Shown here one piece after another: positions 57,187-64,000 of a stretch of 64,000 bases of DNA. This stretch comes from Kappaphycus alvarezii (Eukaryota > Rhodophyta > Florideophyceae > Gigartinales > Solieriaceae). Numbering within the stretch: the stretch's first letter is position 1; every line of letters starts with the position of its first letter. The translations under genes were made by a program, and so were the position numbers. The stretch lies in contig NADL03000762.1 in NCBI GenBank assembly GCA_002205965.3, forward strand, positions 558,001 through 622,000, read 5' to 3'. The notes beneath the pieces were generated by a model, which worked only from the letters and a program-made list of their open reading frames with translations, did not search any database and had not been told where the DNA came from.

Positions 57187-57275
57187 TCGGGAGCAAGTTG
57201 ACCTACTAAGTCAAACTAAATACTAACCGATCGGTAACAACTTGAACAAAAGTCTAAGGGAGTCACTACAATGAT
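57187..57275. repeat. inverted repeat arm, left (inside the copia 5' LTR-like sequence)
   Basis: 89 bp, reverse complement of 57362-57450 with two mismatches. The arms are separated by 86 bp. On the minus strand it begins ATCATTGTAGTGACTCCC, and TGTAGTGACTCC is a plausible LTR start. Confidence 0.85.
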
Positions 57276-57361
57276 TCTAACTTACCCGTACGGACTAAGT
57301 ACTGCTGACGCAGTGAGAGCATCACAGAACTTAAAGAAACACCGCTCGGATAAGTGACAAG

Positions 57362-57450
57362 ATCATTGTAGTGACTCCCTTAGACTTTTGTTCAAGTCGT
57401 TACCGATCGGTTGGTATTTAGTTTGACTTAGTAGGTCAACTTGCTCCCGA
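57362..57450. repeat. inverted repeat arm, right
   Basis: 89 bp, partner of 57187-57275. Its outer end coincides with the break of the LINE ORF that comes from the right, so it may be an LTR fragment of an oppositely oriented copy or part of a foldback insertion. Confidence 0.85.
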
Positions 57451-58622
57451 GTGGGGATACCTAAGCTCCAAAGGCAGTGTGTCTAACCCTGTTTCCTCGT
57501 CGGGGGATCCCGACAATAGCTCTTTGATCTTTAAGGCAATGGGGTGGAGTACAAGAGCGAAAAGCAATCCGCTGAGCGGGTCTCCTTGCTGAGTACCCAC
57601 AGCACTCCGTATAGTCTCGAATCCCGTCCAGAGGAACGCTGGGTCGTTGTTGCAATACAGTATCCAAGGAAGCAACTGGCGAAAGAGGTTCTGGACTGCA
57701 TTAAAAAAGGAAACACGGCTGCACAGGTTGAACGCATTCTTCAGGTCGACCGACAAGAGCGCATATTCAGAGCGTGTACTGAACTTGTTCGCGATGCGTC
57801 GAACAACGTGAACTACTGTATCGGTTCCTGACTTTGTAGCGATACCAACCTGAAGAGGACGCAAGTAGGTGGAGGCCTTCTCATTGACTCGAGTAGCAAG
57901 GTAGCTACTAACTAACCGTCGCAAAGTATCTCCCACTGCAATGGGGCGCGGAGTCATGTCTTTCTTCGCAAGTGGTGTGAGTGGATCTCCAGCAATCCAC
58001 GGGGCGAGGGCAGTAGGAGCCTTTCCGGAAGCCAGGACGTTCAGCAGTTCTGTTAGTGAATCCAAGAATTTCCCCTGCGAGGAAGATGTGGGTGTCCGTA
58101 GAAGCTCTTCGACGTGAGAGGGGCAAAGTCCGGATCCCCCCGGGGCTAAACCAGGTGTGAAAGAGCGACCTGCCCGCAAAACCTCATCATTTGTGATCGC
58201 TGAGATGTCGGGGGTGCGGAAGGCGGTACAAAGTGTTCCTCATCCTTCCGGGAAGATTGAGGATGTTTAGCCCAGAGGGCGTCAGACACCGATTTAGTTG
58301 CCGGTAACACCCCTGGAGATCCTAATGCCTGTGCAGCTTTCCCACATGCTCCTTCGCGGGAGAGTCTCATGGCACGACGGATGTTGGCCTATTTCTGTTC
58401 CCGGGGCGTTAAAGTTCGTTTTGTTCGGGAGGTCGCTTGTTGAAGTGCGTTCTGCCATAAGGTTTGGAACTGTCCTGCATTCCACAATTCGAGCCGTTCT
58501 CTGATTAGGTCACTGGTTGATTGGACTTGCGTTTCGACGTTCGCACCGGTAGCACCTGAGGAAGGTAAAGTATTGGAAAGCATCACTGCAGGGAAAAGAA
58601 ATACAAATTTACTGGATACCAA
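57436..58622 (-). pseudogene. LINE 5' part (N-terminus and RT), cut at the inverted repeat
   Basis: Reading leftward: a helical N-terminal region (LWQNALQQATSRTKRTL) with a stop after TPREQK, then RRAMRLSREGACGKAAQALG, SDALWAKHPQSS and, after a phase change near 58190, the RT. RT motifs are DPLTPLAKKDMTPRPIAVGD, LRPLQVGIATKSGTDTVVHV, LSVDLKNAFNLCSR and AVGTQQGDPLSGLLFAL. The Y.DD box is missing because recognisable LINE sequence ends where the repeat arm begins (57450). The same R2/NeSL-like lineage occurs at 21.3-23.7 kb, so the lost part probably carried a zinc knuckle and endonuclease. The N-terminal half has two frame breaks. Confidence 0.7.
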
Positions 58623-58942
58623 CCCACATATCTACCACAGTAAATTAACCCCCATTTACATATTTATTATCGAAAATGTTGTTTTAGCATCATGTAATAA
58701 AAATTTATTCCATTAATTTCAATTAAAAGTCTACGATACTGTATTCAATGCCAAAAACTAAATACTGATAGCCAAAATTACAAATATAACCCAACCTATG
58801 AAAGTTGGTCCCAAAGTCTAGCGTGTTTTGATACTTTTTTTGACCTAAATTCGTGTCCGCGAAGTCGTGAGTTGTCATTGAAAACCATGGAACGACCACG
58901 GCGAGTTTCGGTGCTGTGGGCTTCAGGAGCTCGGGATTCACT

Positions 58943-60610
58943 ATGCCTCTTGGCCTACCACCGCCACCACCGGGTCTACTTGCTGATTCTAATACCGGCC
59001 GTGATTGCCAACCCGCGCCTTTTCACACCGCCGCCGCCTCTGCTCGCACTCGCACTGCTCATGCTGTGGGCCCTTGACCTCTTGCGGCAGCCGCCGCCGT
59101 CGCCCGCACTCGCGCTTCCGGTGCTAAGGCCTCTTTGCCTGCCGCTGCGGCCGCGACAACCTCTGGAACTACCCCGTCGGCTGCTGCCGCCACCACGAGA
59201 CCGAATTTCATTCGCTGTTGTCGGCGCCCGAATCCTGGCCCCGCCTACATACTCCGCGCCTTCGCGCCTCGCCGCTACCCCTTACGCTCGTGCATCGCTG
59301 TCGCCGCCCGCTCTCGCTCTGCTGGCGCTACTGGAATTTGGCCTGCTGCTGCATTCACCACCGCGGCGGGAACTGCTTTCGTGACGATGGATCTGGCTAA
59401 TGTCGAGGAGGAGGGCGGTCCGTGGCGTATACTGGTACCCATTGCACAGAGTGATCTAGAGATTTATAGAGGCGCTGACCATGCCTTCGAACTGGGACGT
59501 TTCATCATGCAGGAGCGAGAGGATGAGAAGGGGGAAGGAGACTACTCCGTCCACACCCTCGCATCGAAGATAGAATGTCTCGGGCTACTACAAACGGGGG
59601 ATATATCGAAACTTGAGCACATCACCGGCTTCTCGCCTCGAGTTTGCGAGTTTGTCCGGTTATTGTCCTACGGATTAGGCGTGGAGAGTAACAATTGCTG
59701 CTAGGGCGACCGAAAAAGCTCAATCCATCTGAGAGGCTTCTCTCCTGTATAATGCATCTCAAGGCGGGAACAGGATTGCGAAGGAAGATCAATTGATGTA
59801 ATTATATCAGAGCCTCTTTGCATAACGATGTCATACATGTCTGCTCGATAATCAATGAGGTAGTGACACAAGAAGTGGCATAGCAAAATGCACAACGACG
59901 TGCCGCCTTTCGGGACAGACTTCAAGAGCTCCTCGGGTGCATGGGGAACATCGATGGGACTTTGTGCAAAATAAATCGCCCGTCAAGTAGCGAACACAGT
60001 TTTTACTTCAATGGCAGAAAGAAGATCTACTGCTTTATTCACACTGTGGTTATCGACCACGACGGTCTATTCATTTATGTGGACGCGGGATACCCTGACT
60101 CTTTTCATGCTGCACAGATCCTAAGAGCAAGTCGTCAGTGTATGAACTGGCAAAGCTATTTTATGTTTGATGACACTAATACAAACCCTCTTGAGTATGT
60201 AATGGGAGGCACCGGATACATAGGGATCGAATACTACATTTTTAGAAGGACGGATAGTCGGGAAATTCCGAATGCTGATTCCAACCCTGTGCTTCGAGCC
60301 TTCAATCGGCTTAACGAGGGCTACCGGTTTGCCCTAGAGTTGGTCATCGGCGGTTTATAATCCAAGTTCCGTCGCTTTATCGCAGCTTGTCCAAATATGC
60401 GGAGAACATTTGCAGTATTGTTTAATTTCGCTCCAATCCTGACGAAATTTATTCACTAGAGCCGAATGGACTTTACGCACTTTGACGAGCTTGGACAAGA
60501 ATCTAGCTGGGCTACTGCAGATGAACCACCATCTTTGCACGCTTCTTAAATTACCCTTCCGGAATAAATCCTTCGTTCTCCAGAACGACAAACATTTCGA
60601 GGGATCGCTG
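58943..60610 (+). pseudogene. PIF/Harbinger-like transposase, decayed
   Basis: From ATG 58943 an Ala/Pro/Arg-rich N-terminus with one TGA leads into DLANVEEEGGPWRILV and a helical region (DISKLEHITGFSPRVCEFVR) to TAG at 59701. Shifted frames continue with SIDVIISEPLCITMSYMSAR. A further TAG lies at 59881. The catalytic core then reads GNIDGTLCKINRPS (first Asp), FYFNGRKKIYCF and YVDAGYPDSFHAAQILRAS. YVMGGTGYIG follows, where the family has GD.GY, so the second Asp is replaced by Gly. Last come RFALELVIGG (Glu) and a stop where the family has Lys. This is the DDE_4 layout of Harbinger elements. It is inactive by stops and by loss of one acid. Confidence 0.7.
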
Positions 60611-60614
60611 AGCG

Positions 60615-61474
60615 TCAGCTCCTTTTAATGAATGCAACTGAACCTTTCGTAAAGCCTAGTTTCCTGTCCTTTTCGTAAACCTCAATCATATACATAGCGG
60701 TTTGTGTGAGACCCTTGGACGCCTCTTCCACAACTATCGTCATCTTATCCAATGACTCCACAACTGAGAGCAAAAGTTCCTTCTTCGTAGAGGGCACCGA
60801 AACAGATGATGACGCGGCTTCAGTGGTGTTACTTGTCGTTCCAACAAGTCTTTCACTGCCGACAACAACAGCCGCCACCCCTCCTGTAGCTAAACTTTCG
60901 CGGAAACCAGACATCCTTCTCTTATGAAAGGTGTCAGTCTGCTTTAGATTCGCCAACAAATCCACGTTCTGCGGCGTATTTTCGTCTATACTCATCATAC
61001 TGAAGTATTTGACGCAAATTTCAATGCCCTGCAAGGCACCACGCAACGCATCTTGAAGCGTTCGCTCCTGCGGAAGCTTTTCTAGGTCAACCATGATAGA
61101 TGCTCTCGTTTGCTCCTTCCTGTCTTCAATTTATTCTTGATACACTGCCTTCCAGGCATAAGCTGGTGCTTTCTGCACCAACTTCCTAATTCCAATGTAG
61201 TACTTTGCAAAATGTGTAGTGTAACTTTCAGCCATAGTTACAAGAGCATTTGAGCCGACAACACAAAATGTTTTACTACCGGAATAGTTACTTTTGTGCT
61301 CTGCTTCCGCTTGCCTTGCTTTCCCACAGTCGAGGTGGAACCCCTCTCCAACACCTCCGTAGACGCCACCGGAGATGTGACGAAAACGTCAGGAACCGTT
61401 GAAACGCGTGTGGTTGGAGACAGAGACAACCGCCGGGCAACAGTACCAATCGTAGCAAATTCAAGAGAGCGCAC
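60615..61474 (-). pseudogene. divergent partner ORF of the Harbinger-like element
   Basis: A minus frame from 61474 starts MRSLEFATIGTVARRLS, is Ser/Thr-rich with a basic patch GKQGKRKQSTK, and changes phase near 61240. It then reads MAESYTTHFAKYYIGIRKLV, AYAWKAVYQE-stop and, in the same phase, ASIMVDLEKLPQERTLQDAL through to 60615 (SLDKMTIVVEEASKGL). Harbinger elements usually carry a second, DNA-binding Myb-like protein besides the transposase. Position suggests that role, but I see no clear Myb Trp pattern, so the family is open. Confidence 0.4.
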
Positions 61475-62329
61475 AGTGTCCGGCGCAATATACCAACTTA
61501 CTGGCGCAAGAGATGAAACTCTCTGCGCAAAATAAGCAGGAGGACCAAGTTCGCGATCATGCGGAGATTCCAGCGGTCGATAACTTGCCGAATCTGTAGC
61601 ATTGGTAGCAAGAGCGCCGTAATGCGTCTATCCTATCCGACTGGCTGGAGGGGTGGCGTTTGAGATGTGCGGAACATTAGGTAATTCGCCTGTCATAAAG
61701 AGAGTGCGAAAGCAGGAGCAGTCGGGCAGATGATGCCGGGTTTAGATTAGGGTATGGGGGATCTGAATGTGTTAATGATACCCGCGCGGCGCAACTATTC
61801 CCTCTAATTGACGAAAGTGAGTGTGGCAAAACTCACGGAACCCCCAGTATCTGTGCGCTTGTGAGTTTGCCAAAACTCGCGGTTTCCGGTGACCAAAAAA
61901 AAGAAATCATTTGAAATTCGGGAAAAATACGGGACTCGCTGTATTTTGCGGTCACCTCTATGGAATCAGTACCGCACAATACATTCGGGGGTCAAATCAT
62001 TTAAAAGCGTGAAAAATACGACTGTACACCGTCGATCGGACAAAAGAAACTGATTAAAAGTTATTAAATTTTCACGCTCAAATGAGTTACGGGAAAATAC
62101 TACAAATAAGCAAAAAATGATAGAACCCTAAATTTCTTTTCTGATTAATAACTTAAAGTGCATGTATTTTCATCAAATCAACCTGACTTTTCTGCAGTTT
62201 CAGGTGTTTTTCTCTCCAGATGCATTTAAAACACACCCTTCAACACTGCACATGCTAATGGTAATTTCACTCTTTGTTTCACTCGCATCAAACTAACCCA
62301 AACATCTCCTTCCTTCCTTACATGTAATA
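61475..62329. other. no gene; short inverted motifs
   Basis: Two similar hairpins, GTGAGTGTGGCAAAACTCAC (about 61819) and GTGAGTTTGCCAAAACTCGC (about 61860), stand about 41 bp apart. They may be related to the end of the Harbinger-like element. The rest is AT-rich and non-coding. Confidence 0.4.
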
Positions 62330-62690
62330 TCGGATGTGATATAACTCTTATTGACATAGAGGTTCGTTGCCATAAATCTCAAAAAAAATTTAATTGGATT
62401 CGGATCCGGTGAACGAGTAGGTCATTTCATTAAACGAGCTTCTAACTCAATAAAACAGTCCACAATGTTTTGATGACATATAAGGGGTATCTATTCGTTG
62501 GTACATCCAACTGGGTGGTGCATAATCATATTAATTTGGAAATGGAGCCTCTAATATGAGTTTCATGTGGCCCTCTGAAATTTGACTTCCTTTCAGAACT
62601 TTCAAATCCCAAATAACGTGACTTGAAAATGCATCTCACACCATTAATATATCAAATCCTTGTAAAAGACAAAAAAACACTTACACGTCT
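62330..62690 (-). pseudogene. Tc1/mariner transposase, C-terminal fragment
   Basis: The minus strand reads IELEARLMK-stop-PTRSPDPNPIKFFLR. The family motif is W-P-x-x-S-P-D-x-N-P-I-E, and the stop (TGA, plus 62422-62424) stands exactly where Trp is expected. The final Glu/Asp of the triad is Lys here. Upstream pieces in shifted frames are too decayed to place. This is the catalytic end only. Confidence 0.6.
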
Positions 62691-63557
62691 TTAATCATGC
62701 CAATATCTGTGTAATACGTATAATCCATTCGAAGTAAACCGTTCCTATTCGTAGAAAAGTATATGGACGTATCTTTTAAAGTCCCGGGTAACGGTTTTTG
62801 TGGGTTTTTTTCTTCGACGGGCTGAGAAAAGTTCACTTCAGAGAGTACCTATAATGTTCACTGTAGTTTCCGACTATACAGTTCAGAAATTACTGGCACA
62901 GCGCCCGCTTTTTGATAATGTATAAACTAAAATATTTTATCAAAACGATTATGAGTACCACGAAGTTCAATAGTTAGCTTTGCTTTTCTCCTTCTTAGAG
63001 AAATATCGAGTTTATGTTTGACTGTTGAGTATTGTTTATTTTCATGTGCCAATGTAGCTGGCAGCTTCTGCATCACCATAAATCTGAATTCAAACTTTAG
63101 AAGTATGACTATTCTTGTTCCCGTAATCTCCCAAAAGGTCAATCGATGTATCACAGTTAGATAGAATTTGAGTGGGAGGACTTTATAGATAGGCAGTGGT
63201 AAAATCACGAATGAAAATCATCAATTCATCAGCTTGATCCTAAATATTTAGCTTCATTATAGATATAACGGCAAATAGGGCGCATTTTGAGTTGTGTATT
63301 GTCTTGGGGACATTAATGTTGACGAAGTTACGGGACTGGGAATGCTGTGAAGTACTGACGAGTCGCGGGCGTTTCCAAAGGGAACCGTCAGAGACTGGCG
63401 ATTTTTTTATCTTACAATGGTGCGGTTAAACCTAATATTACATTGGAACATGCTCATCTAAAGAAGCTTTAAATAGCTCATTCAACATTACCTTAGTATC
63501 GCCAAGCCGGGCCATTTAAAGGCACCCTTTCGTTTTTGCGGAAATTTAGATATAATC
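62691..63557. other. AT-rich, no recognised gene
   Basis: No frame with a family pattern. A minus frame (63208-62927) is basic and without domains. Confidence 0.45.
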
Positions 63558-63920
63558 TTGAGTTCCTGCATGATGTCTGGTGGACCTATCTTACGGCGCT
63601 ACAAGAAGCAAGGATGTGTCGCATTGTCTTCCTGCGAAGCAGAGTACATATCTTCGTGCGCTGCCTCTAAAGAAGCTATTTGGTTGTCAAACCTTCTCTG
63701 CAGTTTGATGAATGAGAAATGCACTACTCCTATAAGGATACCAGTTGACAATTCAGGCGCAATTAGCTCGTCCCAAAACCAATCAATCAATGAATGAAAC
63801 AAGCACATTGATATTCGATATCATTTCCTCTGTGAAGCTGTGTCGTCCAAACAGATCTTTATTAATCACTGTCGAACAAAAGACTAAGTCTCTGCCCTTC
63901 TAACGAAACCTTTGCTCGGA
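63558..63920 (+). pseudogene. copia RNase H remnant
   Basis: Plus frame: KKQGCVALSSCEAEYISSCA, then KEAIWLSNLL and PVDNSGAISSSQN. This matches the copia RNase H core (vALSs.EAEYi...A.KEaiWL..LL and DN.gAi). After the stop a shifted frame reads HIDIRYHFLCEAV, the usual KHIdi.yHf.Re motif. Nothing upstream of about 63558 is recognisable. The stretch ends near the right edge. Confidence 0.65.
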
Positions 63921-64000
63921 GTCAATTTTGTGAAGTTTCGAAGTGCGTTGGGCATCTTACTTCCTGGTATTTCAAGTTAGTATTTTATTTTTCTCATATC

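Larger units (their letters stand above)
52846..57275 (-). mobile_element. Ty1/copia retrotransposon, best preserved in the window
   Basis: Minus-strand order: LTR-like sequence (57275-57150), primer-binding site (57146-57131), gag, protease, integrase, RT, RNase H. Integrase before RT defines the Ty1/copia order. Most catalytic motifs survive. Breaks are few: TGA 57002, three frame changes, TAA at 53829 and TAA at 52848. The 3' LTR was not found. Confidence 0.8.

Noticed and set aside
18134..59883. Reassigned TAG codon, because both DDE_4 transposases have TAG before Gln
   Set aside because: All three stop codons interrupt TEs here, and the host genes use normal termination. Decay is simpler.
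1..64000. tRNA, rRNA and CRISPR arrays
   Set aside because: Looked for cloverleaf-type or rRNA-like blocks and regularly spaced repeats; none seen. A tRNA scan would be needed to exclude diverged tRNAs.

Overview
This is a eukaryotic nuclear window dominated by decayed transposable elements (TEs). It holds one compact island of ordinary genes at about 19.6-28.6 kb. The gene set (a ClpS with a leader that looks plastid-targeting, an Rmd1/RMND1-family protein, a clathrin-adaptor sigma subunit, an RGG-rich RNA-binding protein), short and rare introns, close gene spacing and a large repeat load suggest a photosynthetic eukaryote. A florideophyte red alga such as Chondrus is my best guess, but that is inference: no rRNA or organelle gene fixes the taxonomy.

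Layout. 0-0.3 kb: start of a Tc1/mariner transposase running off the left edge. 1-6.8 kb: a degenerate Ty3/gypsy element on the minus strand between two similar LTR-like repeats. 7-15 kb: mostly unrecognised, partly AT-rich DNA with a copia fragment at 10.3-11.3 kb. 15.1-15.5 kb: a LINE 3' end with a CTT tail. 15.6-16.7 kb: a broken proline-rich ORF. 17.4-18.7 kb: a DDE transposase with one stop codon. 19.6-28.6 kb: the gene island (four-helix membrane protein, clpS, RMD1-like, AP-1 sigma, RGG protein), with a 5'-truncated LINE between clpS and RMD1. 30-35 kb: a decayed copia element. 35.6-36.9 kb: a long broken frame of unknown origin. 37.6-44.9 kb: another copia element, split by a DUF7869-like element at 38.9-41.1 kb. 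45.6-46.1 kb: a gag remnant. 46-51 kb: AT-rich, with no recognised gene. 51-52.4 kb: a hAT remnant. 52.8-57.3 kb: the best preserved copia element, with an unusual inverted LTR-like repeat at its 5' end abutting a truncated LINE. 58.9-61.5 kb: a PIF/Harbinger-like element with two divergent frames. 62.3-62.7 kb: a Tc1/mariner C-terminus. 63.6-63.9 kb: a copia RNase H remnant.

Two island genes and one TE protein break frame inside short G/C runs. That looks like base-calling or assembly error at least as much as mutation, so isolated frameshifts should be read with caution. The many in-frame stops in the TEs, several at positions where the family has Trp, look like real decay. The island genes are housekeeping functions (plastid proteolysis, mitochondrial inner membrane, vesicle coats, RNA binding) with no shared pathway. 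Spliced coordinates for clpS and AP-1 sigma were worked out by hand from splice-site consensus and protein continuity.
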